Positions 48,180-58,522 of a stretch of DNA of 64,000 nt are shown one piece after another. The notes under the pieces are model-generated. The model was given only the letters and a program-made list of their open reading frames with translations, did not search any database and was not told the origin of the DNA. How positions within the stretch are numbered: the first letter of the stretch is position 1; each line of letters opens with the position of its first letter. Source of the DNA: Leucaena leucocephala (taxonomy: Eukaryota; Streptophyta; Magnoliopsida; Fabales; Fabaceae); the NCBI GenBank assembly GCA_037074615.1, contig CM073563.1:10813501-10877500 (forward strand), in the 5' to 3' direction. The position numbers were made by a program, and so were the translations under genes.

Positions 48180-49923
48180 AAAATATAGGTAGGGTGTGGA
48201 GGATAAAATTAGTGTAATTGCATATAGCTTGAAAAAACAAAGTAAATGAGACTAAAACTGTAAAAAACAGAGCATCAAATGACAAAGTTATGGAGAAAAG
48301 AAAGTGTCAACTCTAAAAGACCCGACCTATGAGATAAATAAGTTTGAAGTTGAAGTTGAAGTTGAAGATAACCTCCAACCTTAAATCCCGTCGTTTTGGC
48401 ATACATACTGAAAAGGGAATAAGTAGTAGATTGGAGCAGGTAAGTTTGTGGATCCAGACCCGAGAGAAAACAACGTAAAAAGGAGGTGGATTCTAAGCCT
48501 AATAGTGTTTGGGCAGACAAAAAAAAATGATAAAAAAGGGATAAAGGCAATGAGACATGTAGAGCACGGTGGGAGCACCTAGTGCCACATGGCTAGCATC
48601 ATCTAACCCATGACGACTCGTTAACCTTTTCTGGATGGCGTGTGTGGTGTAAAACAATATAGAAGAAGGGACAAAATTAGTAAGAAAGGAGAAAAGATAG
48701 TAAGAAAGGAGAAAAGATCAAAAGAAGAGAGGCTGAGAAAAGGGAATATAAGAGTCGAGAAAGGTAACTATCAATTAATAATTCATCAAGTTTCCTGTAA
48801 CTGATCATCCTAGCTCTACTTAAAGGATTAATTAATAATAACAATAATAATAATAAAATACTAAATACTAAATTTAATCTAAATCACATTCTAATAATAA
48901 TCTTAAAGATAATAAAGATAAATATTAAATGCATAATTTTAAAGCTAAATAATATTATTCCTTATCTCATATTTTGCCAGCATGTTGTCATCGTCAGTCA
49001 TCTAACTGGAGTATAATTATCACACACCATTATTAAGAGTGGGCATCTCTATAATTTTTATTTTTCTAGGATTCCAGGTGAGAGTATGTTTTGACACTAA
49101 ATAAAATACGGTTTATCTATAAAAATCTCTAAATTCAAGAACTTTAATATAGTATGAAATTAGGCCATTTTAGAGCATGATTGGATATATTTTTTAGGCT
49201 ACCAGTGTTATTTTTAGTGATTTGTATATGTTTTAAAAATCTTAAAAAAATATTTGCAAGAGCTCATTAATTTTTTGTATAGGTACAAATGAATTGAGGG
49301 AGTTGTAAAGCCACTGAAACAAAAACAAAAGAATTTGTTCTTTTGGATGATTGTTTTATTGAAAAGCACATGCCTAAGTACGAACTTCTTAGTAAGGGGT
49401 CAGAAAAGGAATAAGTTATTGTCTCTGAGCCTCAATAATAGAACGTTGTTTATATGAGATGATGTTGTGGTTATGGCAGGAAAGACTGCTAAGAACATAG
49501 TTAATAAATTTAATGTGGACAATTGAGATATTTGGTGTTGAAAGGTCTTGTATAAATAAAGGAAAGAGATACTTTCAAAACCATTGACTTTGGTGGAGCC
49601 CGAAACTGATCTCAATATAAGGAGATCATGAGACCTATATGGTCTCAAAAGAAACGCTACTTAGCACACATTACCTTGTTAAGTCCTATGGGTGATGATT
49701 GAACATGCAAGAAATAAACTCAACTCCTTAGGCCACGTGAATTGTACTAAAAAAATTTGGATGTGCTTCTATCTAGGCCCAGGTGACCCGTTTGAGTGAC
49801 TTCAGGACAAATTCGTCATATCTTAAAAATAATTAAGATAAAAAAATATTAGTATAAGACAATATATATATGGCGATAGAACGGGTCTCGACATGACTAT
49901 TAAGTCATCCCGTCCGTCCTAAG

Positions 49924-49955
<32 letters not shown>

Positions 49956-50790
49956 TATTAGTGAAGTGTGAGGCCACAAAAAAGAAACAGATATCACTCT
50001 TCACTCTCACAGTCACACTTTCAAGTTTCACCGCTTCAACCATCCTAGCAGCAAGCACCAGACACAACACTCATACCCTCACCGCCTCACGCCCTTGCCC
50101 CAACCACCATGGTTGTCAGCTAGTGGTCAGTCCCCCTTACTGCCTCATAGCTTCTATCGGTCTTCTTAGGCATTCGGCACCTAGTCCCCCTCACCGCATC
50201 AAAGCCTCAGGTGTTTTGTTCTTACCCTATGCCTCAAGTGTTAGAAATTAAACATCTCAAATGCAATACAATCAATACAAATTATAATATACTCAAATAT
50301 AAAACATATATGAGATGCAGCAGAAGACTTAAAATTACCTCTCGCTATTAGTTTGATTGATCTGAGAAGAACTGAGATCAAAATAGGATACCTATCAAAC
50401 AAAGAACACTGTCAGATAAATCACAGGTTCTTCCAGCTAGTGATTAGGCATAGCGATGGCAACTTGTTTTCAGCCATCATCAGTGGGGAACCTTCAGAAC
50501 AAAGCTAAGATTTAGATTTCGCTCTGGACTCAGAAAGAGATCTCACAAACTGAATTGTTAATTTCTATCATCAGAAAATTAACCTTAAATAAACTGAGTC
50601 AAAAACCCACCTTAGATTGGGCCCAATAACTACGTGTCACACTCAAAAATATTTATTAATTATCCTAATTAATATCTAAATAGGTTATAATAAATAATAA
50701 ATATATTACATCACATTCTATGTTTTGCTCTATTTTTCTCATCATTTAACATTAAAAATTATTGATTTCTTTATTGTATGGTGTTTACAG
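48180..50790. other. Transposon interior, unidentified
   Basis: A GAAGTT repeat lies at about 48343-48366 and a (TA)n tract at about 49923-49951. Around 49450-49750 one plus frame reads, with stops, VVVMAGKTAKNIVNKFNVDN and later EHARNKLNSLGHVNCTKK. This looks like decayed coding DNA, but I cannot name the family. From about 50238 (TGTTAGAAATTAAAC) to 50640 the sequence resembles LTR-type flank. No intact gene is seen. Confidence 0.35.
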
Positions 50791-51530
50791 AGAATCCAAA
50801 TGTGGTGTCTGGTGTTTCTTGGGCTAGAGTCCTCTAAAGGAGTAGTTAATAACGATTCTGCTTGGTTAAAGGCAAAATATGGTGAAGATACAATCATTGC
50901 AAACCTTGACACAGGTTTTTTACTTAACCTCGTATTCAAAATTTAATCTTTTACTGTATGTTTCTTTGAAGAATCCAAATGATTTATGGGTTTTCCATGG
51001 AAACTAGGTTCCATAGTTTTGCACAGACTTTTCCCTGTTTATTTTTGTGCTTGCTTGGAATTTTACACAATTCCTTAGGGCCATTGATGCTATGATATTC
51101 TAATCTTATATATCACTGCATCAGTAAGATTATTTTCCATGAAACAACAAAAAGTTACCAAAAAAAACAGACTTGTTTCAGGCCTAACCACTGAAAAGTG
51201 CAAAGTTCCAAAACCATTTGATTTAGAAGGATAATATTTTTGTTATGATCACTTCTAATTCAGTTTTATTTCACATTTTTTCTTTCTACTGTGATATATG
51301 ATGATTTTAAATATTACCACTTCTTATATTATGGATTTTTTCTCTATTGTCATTTACTATAACTGATTCACAATTTTATTATTTACCATCTTCGTCTTGA
51401 ATAGGTGTTTGGCCAGAATCCAAGAGCTTCAGTGATAAAGGAATAGGGCGTATTCCATCAAAATGGCATGGAAAGTGCCAATTTGGAGATCGTTCAAACA
51501 AATCTCTCTGTAACAAGTCAAAATCCTCTT
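50791..51530 (+). pseudogene. Captured subtilase exon fragments
   Basis: Two exon-like blocks of a plant subtilisin-like serine protease (SBT5/AIR3 type). Block 1 (50791-50914) starts ENPNVVS, then after an internal deletion reads FLGLESSKGVV and YGEDTIIANLDT. Block 2 (51405-51530) reads GVWPESKSFSDKGIGRIPSK. The donor at 50915 and the acceptor ending at 51404 rejoin the codons of the DTGVWPES motif, which carries the catalytic aspartate. Only this small part of the roughly 750-residue family is present, with no propeptide start, His or Ser regions. The fragment is therefore a captured or stranded piece, not a gene. Confidence 0.75.
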
Positions 51531-51605
51531 GTCATCAAGCAAAACCATGAACTATGATTTAAAAAAACAGTATTTTTCTCTATCTCTTACTGTTGTTCCA
51601 TGTGC

Positions 51606-51745
51606 AGGAACTCAATGCAATGATGGCTTCTGATGCTACACCATGGTAGCACTGGAAACCTCAAGATGCAGAGGAAATTGAATAATTGCTTAATGATGGA
51701 TGATTTTGCATTTGATGAACAGGAATTGGTTTATTTATCTTAGGC
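51606..51745 (+). pseudogene. Unidentified exon-like fragment
   Basis: Between the subtilase and DnaJ pieces, after an AG acceptor (GTGCAG, ending 51608), the frame reads ELNAMMASDATPW and, past a stop, HWKPQDAEEIE. A shifted frame then gives MDDFAFDEQELVYLS and a stop. It looks like the C-terminus of a real protein with a few breaks, but I cannot name the family. It belongs neither to subtilases nor to DnaJ proteins. Confidence 0.35.
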
Positions 51746-52023
51746 TATGAGTTTTCTATGGCCTATTAATAAGTGTAACAGTATGGAACTTTAATCTATT
51801 ACATATGACTCATATGTCTGAAGCTCAGGAATTTTTAGTGTGAAGTATATTCTCCTGTTGAAGCACTTCCTTGCAAACACAACAAGTTCAAATTAAATTG
51901 GGATTAATGTGAATGACACAGTTCTTCTTCTATATGCAAAATTTGACAGATCATTGGATTTGTTTTTCATATCTGTTCGCTGTTAAACTATAGTGTGCAT
52001 CATTCACTTTTGTTTGTGCTGCA

Positions 52024-52252
52024 GAGAAGCTGGAGCAGAACAGAAATTTAAGGAAAATCAGCAATGCGTACAAGGTAAAAATACATGTTCATGTTGATGG
52101 ATTGAACAGTAATAGTTCTTATGCGTGTCTAGTGTGATAAGTGGTCTCAAGTGAGTTTAATTTTGTTGCAGGTCTTATCAGATGATGAGAAAAGGACCAT
52201 ATATGACACATACGGAGAGGCTGGGCTTAAAGGTTCTGGAATGGGCATGGGA
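52024..52252 (+). pseudogene. Captured DnaJ (Hsp40) exon fragments
   Basis: Two exon-like blocks of a J-domain protein, probably the plastid/DnaJ-A type. Block 1 (52024-52073) reads EAGAEQKFKE and, after a frameshift, ISNAYK. Block 2 (52172-52252) reads VLSDDEKRTIYDTYGEAGLK followed by GSGMGMG. They are separated by a GT-AG intron (GTAAAA to TTGCAG) that joins ISNAYK to VLSDD in frame. The HPD motif and the rest of the protein are absent. The fragment carries helices III-IV of the J-domain only. Confidence 0.75.
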
Positions 52253-52699
52253 GTAAGTTACTAAATATTTTTGTGGGAATTTTCTGTCTTCCCATAAATT
52301 CTTGCTTCTCAAGAATGGTTTATATCTGGAATTTCAGTCTTGTCCTGATCCTGTCCGGGATGGGATGGGATGGGACACAGGATGAATTTTATGTCCCGTG
52401 TACTGTATCGGGATAGGACACGGGATAAGGTTATTTCAGTCATAACCTATCCCGTGCCCACCCTTACTTCTATCACCAAACTGAAGTGGTTGTCAATCAA
52501 GTCAGATGCCTACACTATGAGGCTTAATACACCTACAAGAAAGGATCAACATGAGTTCACCAACATGATAAAAGAACTTAAAGAAGGTAATTGTGATATA
52601 GACAATGAGTAGAGATTGTCACCAAGTTGCTCATTACAAGTTAATAGCAAATAAAAGTTAATTTAACCCATAAAATACTTTTAACAATTACCCATAACG

Positions 52700-55200
52700 T
52701 ACTTTTAACAATGCGATAAAGTATTTGGAGTTTGAATATCTTGTCTAAGAGGTTTATAAATCCTCTTGACATGCTTACATCCCTGAGTAAGCATGCCCTT
52801 CATCCTCTAAGCCTAAATCAAAGAAAGGTAAGAGGTTCCTAAAGTGGGAAGAAGGATGGCCCTAAGTTCAAAAAGAACAAGATCTTCTTCAAGAAGAATA
52901 TATAAATGTGGGTAAAAGAAGGTTGATCTAAGAGAGGTCAAAAGGCTTTCTCTATCATTGAGTCAGTCACTTTGTGAAGGATTGTTCTTATCAAAATTAG
53001 CACAATAACACTTAAGCTCCATATACTATATATGAGAATTGGGATTGAGGATCCTTTATGTAGTACCATCAATTGTCGAATAAAAGAAATTGGCTTTATA
53101 TTGGCACAAATGTAATGATTGAGGTTAAAGGCAAAAGTGCCAACAAAGTTCACTTTGTATAGTGGAACGACTTTAATTCTCCATGATGTGCTTAATGCAC
53201 ATAACTTTGACAAAATTAAGTCTTTATCTCATGCCTTCGAGACTATAATATTTATGTAAACTTTCATGTTACTATAGCATCCTTTAAGAAAGTTCTCTAT
53301 TTATGTTACGGTTGGTAATTTCATTTGTGATTCTATTGCTTTACCACTCCTTATAATTCAAGTTTTAACTTGGATATGTGTCATGCTAGATAATGACATA
53401 CAATTTGGTACCAAAATTAGCAAAGCGGGGATTGGTAATTTGAGTTACCAATATAGAAAGGATTGGGAATTGTCTAGCAGGTAAATTAAGAAGAAATTTT
53501 ATGATAAAATAACTATGACTAAATAACTATTGCAATTGATCCATTCAAATATGTTGTTTATTGAGTATAAGGGTAAGACACAGATCTTATTCATGATAAG
53601 GTCATGCATATTTAATTTCACATAAATTTGAAACTCAAGTGCTTTAGACGATACCTATGAGGTTAAAAATCAAATGGATAGGACAACTCTAGTCCAACGA
53701 ATGGACCTAGGACATAGTATTTTTCTAAATAGTTTAAATAGTATTTTTCACAATTGACCATCCCTTGTACTCCTTAACAAAATGGAGTTGTTGAGAAGAG
53801 TATTAGAACACTAACATTATTAGGTTTATGATAGTTCAACTTAATCCACTAAGTGTAAGCTAGAGAATAGTTAGGTCATATCAAATACACCTTTGGTGGA
53901 TTAGAATCCACTTTTGGTTTTATCAAGTGTGGTTCATATTTAACCATGAGCTCTCTAAATTAGTCAATTTGTCACTTCCGTACCTTATAAATTATGGACT
54001 AGATTTGAGTTTCCTTAAGTCCATATACACTAATACTATAGACCATGGACTCAGATGCCGCGTCCATATTCATTCCTACAATAAAAAGTTTATGTTTTCT
54101 TAAGTGAAAACAAAGATAGAATGGTGACTAAAATTGTTTTCTTATGTGAGAAAAAAGATAGAACTATGACTGAAATAGAATTTAGATACACCACATTTAA
54201 TGGAATTGGTTTTCCTAGTAGGGATAATTAATCATATTGTGTCTCTTTATAAGACACAGAAATAAGGTAGTATAGAATAAATTGACAATCCTCAATTGTC
54301 TCAGTATATTAATTTAAGTGGGAGCTTTGAGAGGTCATCAAAGGGAGCTTTGATGCATTATTAAATCCTACTTAAGACCGATAGAATAAAACAATGGAAG
54401 AGGAAATAGATTACATAAGAGAGAATCAACAACATTTTTAAATTAGTTAGATCTAATGTCAAGCCGAAGGCACTGAGAACAAATGAATTCTCATAATTAA
54501 GAAAAATGACATATCAATTTGACAAATACAAAACTCAATTAGTTGTAAAGGGTTATGCATAATAGGAATGTACATGTTTTGAGTATACCTTCTCACATGT
54601 GCATTTCAATTCCATTAGACTTATTCAAAATTTGGATTTAGAATTACATCAAATGAGTATAATATCACATTTAAATAACAATATTAATGAAGAAATCTAT
54701 ATACAACGGCTAATAGATTTCATTAACTGGTATTTGAGGTCTCATAGAGTGAACCTCATATGATTTTGAAAGGGTCCATTAGTGGACTAAAGCAATAATC
54801 TAAACAATAATATTTGAAGTTTTATAGTGGTAGCCTCATTTTGCAAAGGTAATGGAGTCATCAGGACAATGATATTTGATGTTTCGTAAAGTCAATAGTG
54901 TCATATGGTTTTTAAATGATTGAAGAAAACCATTGTATCAATATCAAGTAGTTTGTGATATTATCCTTTATATAGATGATACAGTATTGACTATAAATAG
55001 TTTAAATTCAGTTATAGCTATTAAAGAACAATCTTTATGGAACTTTTGGAATGAAATAAATGGGTAAAACAAAATATATTCTTGAAGTTTAGATTCAAGG
55101 ATATCTATCAAGAAACACGCCTGTTTCACAAGAGAATTATATCAAATAAATTTTTTAGCAATTCAACGTGAGATGCTACAATCTCATGAATACCTTGTGA
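52700..55200 (+). mobile_element. Decayed Ty1/copia retrotransposon
   Basis: Heavily mutated polyprotein remnants. A Lys-rich nucleocapsid-like stretch lies at about 52800-52990. Possible integrase-region sequence lies near 53380-53600. The clearest part is the reverse transcriptase region: LVVKGYAQ (54540), then NNINEEIYIQRLIDFIN (54678-54728), then DDTVLTIN and later TKYILEV and GYLSRNTPVSQENYIK (54977-55150). This order matches copia RT (VAKGY-Q, G-L-EEIYM-QP-GF, YVDD, YVLGI-I-RDR). The catalytic YVDD is degraded, and stops occur throughout. LTR boundaries were not found. Confidence 0.65.
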
Positions 55201-55775
55201 TTTTAAATTGTGAATTTGAGTGTTAGTATATATCCCAAAACTGAACCAGCCAAGAAAAAAAATTGAAAAGTTCCCTACGCAATATTGTTAGTAGTTTGAG
55301 GTATGTAATAATGTGTATAAAACTAAATATTTATAATTATTTTTTTGTCAAATTGAAATCACACATTAAAAATATATTCTCTAACTTGTATTCTTCTCCT
55401 TTGAATTTGATGTGAGTGTGAAAGAGAGAGAGTAATATAGAACACTTGTGTTTAAGGTAAGTGTAAATGTATCTTTCATTTCAAATTAAAGTAAGGATTT
55501 AAGCATAAAAGCTATACAAATCAAAACATATTACTTTATTTTATTTCTTATAAGAAATAACACATTTAATATTTCGAGATGTTAAATATTATATTTAAAT
55601 AGAAAATAAAAACAATTGCATTTGTTGGTAAAAAAGAGTAGTTGCGAAAAGAGATAATTTAAGCGGCTATATTTAAGTTTGTCTTTCAACAGTTATTCTA
55701 TAAAGTCATCATTACTTTCAATAAAAACAACTTTAATAGCCGCCGTTGAAAGTTATATTTTTTGTGATAACAATT

Positions 55776-56787
55776 AAAGAATAATAATATTGTCACAAAA
55801 AGTAATATTTTTAATAAGGATGTTATTTGTTATTATAAAAAATTAAATTTTTAGTTGCGGTGTTATATGTCACTTTAGAAAGTGTAATTTTTAATAGCGA
55901 CTAAAATAAAAAAAAAAATAATAGCTTCAACATTGTTCAATCTTGCTTAATCTAACGCCCTTGGTTTGATCGGAAAAAAATGCAATACCAATAGCATATA
56001 TATTTTTTTTGGTGATTATGTATTATCATGCATTAATCCCCTTTTTGGGCTATTCCAAATGAAATGCCACGGTTTGTAAATAGACAATGCGGGTTGAAAC
56101 AACCCGTACCCTAATGGGTTAAAATCTACCCAATCTAAACTTGTCACTTTTGGGCAAATTGGCGGGTTAACCTAACAAGTCAAACCCATATTACCAACTA
56201 TACTTTATTTAATGTAGAAATAGTCATTAAATAATAAAGAAATTAATATGAGTTGATTTAAATAGTAAATAGTTCTATATTATTTAAGCGAAATATGAAG
56301 TTTGAACCTTAATATGTATAAAAAAATCATATCAAGAGACTCACCCACTATAATCAAATGAGCGACACGGGTCAAATCCAAATGTAGTCAGAATAAAATT
56401 TAAATGAATTGGGTAGACAACTTAAAAGAAATTAAATAATAAAAAAAATATTAATTTTCTACGCCAATATCAAAGTTACAGTCTGTATAAAAAAAATCAC
56501 ATTTTCTATATAATAGTTAATGTCAACAGGTGTAACAATTGTTTTTTTTTTAAAAAAAGATTTCATTCCTATTCTTCTCTAACCTATCATGTTTACAATT
56601 AAAACAAATATAATTGAGTGTATATATATATATAGAGAGAGAGAGAGCGCACAACTAGCCAACAATTAAATCACAAGCTAAGATAATTCAATTATTTACT
56701 AGTCATAAGTGGGCAATCTCATCTTAAATTTATTCAACTAAAAAACAATTTCAATTAATATTTTTCTTAATTTATAAATCTAAGTGC
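55776..56787. other. Repeat-derived intergenic DNA
   Basis: 55790-55900 carries further GCGAC/TTGCGG-type motifs starting CACAAAAAGTAATATTTTTA (55792), perhaps the end of another element abutting the previous one. 56080-56200 holds GCGGGTTGAAACAACCCG and related GGGTT/AACCC phrases common in plant repeats. A (TA)n(GA)n tract lies at about 56618-56646. No gene is seen. Confidence 0.4.
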
Positions 56788-57363
56788 GTGTTTGGCATCA
56801 CGTTTAAGAATGAATTTTGGGGCAAAACCTCAGTTTAAAAAAATTTCACACAAACAACAATTTTTGTCCAGAATTGATTTTGAAACAAAAACTCGGTTTG
56901 CAAAATTTTTTGCCAAACAACCATTTTTGTCCATAATTGATTTTGGGCAAAACCTCGATTTGAAACCATGGTTTTGAATAAGCTATTGAAAATGGATTTT
57001 GGAACTGTAAAAGAGCTTATAGATTATCTAATTATTATTTTACCCATACTTTTTTCTTATACTCTCTCTCCTCTCTCTCCTCTCCTCTTTCCTATTTATT
57101 CTCTACCCTCTCTCCTCTCTCATACTTTAATCAAATCATACCCTTTTTAGTAATTTATTAATATAAAAAGTGATTCTACTATTAATCATCCAAACATCTC
57201 TATTTGCAAAATCTATTCTTCCCAGAATCTATTCTTCCCAAAATCTATTCTCTAAAATCTATTCTTCCCAAAATCTATTCTTTCCAAAATCTATTCTCTC
57301 CAAAATCTATTCTCCAAAATCTATTCTTCCCAGAATCTATTCTCCAAAAGCTAATCCAAACAC
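56788..57363. mobile_element. TTTGG/CCAAA-ended MITE, copy 3, with minisatellite
   Basis: Perfect 8-bp inverted ends GTGTTTGG (56788-56795) and CCAAACAC (57356-57363) bound a 576-bp element. The middle (56985-57170) matches the element at 14225-14688. The left part contains three diverged units around AATTGATTTTG/AAAACCTCG (56800-56965). The right part is a minisatellite of 9 or so units around AAAATCTATTCTTCCCA (57205-57350). No reading frame of note. Confidence 0.55.
57205..57350 (+). repeat. Minisatellite, unit about 13-19 bp
   Basis: Tandem units of the form (A)AAATCTATTCTTCCCA, with variants CAGAATCTATTC and CAAAATCTATTCTC, in about 9-10 copies, lying within the MITE-like element. Confidence 0.8.
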
Positions 57364-58522
57364 ACCCTAATCCTTGTTTCTAGTACTAGAACATAAACAA
57401 TTGCAATTTAGATTAACTTATTACTGTATGTGACATTCTTTAACGTACTAATATTTTTTTGCGCAAGAAAATATATTGTTTTTTTAATAATAAAATTTCT
57501 TAATTAAAACTTTTTACTAATTCTCTCAATATTTTTAACTAAGTTTTATTTTATTTTAAAATATACAGTAAATACTAGAGAAGTAGAACTTATTTGAAAT
57601 TTTCTCAATGCATCATTCCCATACTTCCGGAAAAAGTTTAATTTCCCTTTTCTACTTACTCTGAATCAAACAACTTAGAAAATTAAAATCAATATATTTC
57701 TTTCTTGACAATAACATCAATATATTAATGTATTATTCATAAATCATAGATTATGATTTATGAAAATGATCAATAATCTTATGCTTAGGTTGGGGGATAA
57801 GTGGAGAGAAGAAAAAAAATTAGAGAAGTGGATAGATTTTTGGTAATAGTAATGGAGAATAACAACAAAAGACTATTCTTTAAAAATGTAAAAAGGAAAA
57901 GAAAATATTATAAATATAATATTTATGTGGATGTTAATATCTCCCCATATCTTTTATTATTTCTATTATTGCACATTCATCTCCTACTATTAGGATATTT
58001 GTAGAATCTAATAGAATTAATATTATAAAGTTATACCTATAAATGCCTTAAATATAAATAAAAAATACTCCCTTATTTTTTTTTTATCTAATTCTCTTCT
58101 CTTCTTCTCTGCCTTTTATTTATTTATAACAAAAAAAAAACATTTTTTATATTTTATTTTCTGATGGAGAAAATAATTTAATTTAATCCCCAAAAAAACC
58201 GCATCAGAAAATTTACAAAATGTATATAAAATTTCAGTGCCGCCGACGAAGTGAGGAGGAGGTTTTCAACGTTTATGCCGAGTTCGCTGGAGCTCCACTT
58301 TCATTTTATCAACCAGCAATAATTATCCCTGCTTTTCTCACTCAAAATGCCAAATTGCCAAATCCCAATCTCAGAGGCAACGAGTTTTCTCTTCTAGGCC
58401 CTGAGAGCTACAACGGAAAAAAGAGACGTCTGTTCTGTAACTCTTCAGATCCACGAGGACCGCCAATTTGCAGGTCTTTTTGAGAGTGATTGTGAGATAA
58501 GAATCTCTGGGTCGCCCTCAAA
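57364..58522. other. Intergenic DNA and LRR gene promoter side
   Basis: AT-rich up to about 58210, with no recognisable gene. From 58235 the base composition becomes balanced, which probably marks the leader of the LRR gene. The open frame at 58220-58483 is likely leader sequence rather than protein, since the recognised family start is at 58523. Confidence 0.5.

Larger units (their letters stand above)
43095..55775 (+). mobile_element. Probable second CACTA element with captured exons
   Basis: A left end beginning CACTTCAAAAAAAATATTG (43095) is followed by about 350 bp packed with GCGGCGAC/AAAAGTC(G)-type motifs (43110-43460). More such motifs lie at 44250-44350. A right region (55625-55775) carries AGCCGCCGTTGAAAGT and ends near TTTTTTGTG, roughly the complement of the left end. 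A TNP1-type remnant (46640-48170) supports the CACTA class. No TNP2 was recognised. The interior carries fragments of host genes and a decayed copia element. Boundaries and integrity are inferred. The left terminus differs from canonical CACTA by one base, and the right terminus is eroded. It may be two overlapping elements rather than one. Confidence 0.45.

Noticed and set aside
49961..50251. 96-codon plus-strand frame rich in Ser/Thr/His
   Set aside because: It shows low-complexity CTCACCGCCTCA-type repetition, has no family match and lies in transposon interior.
57205..57350. CRISPR-like array of short repeats
   Set aside because: Units are directly tandem without unique spacers in a plant genome, so this is a minisatellite.
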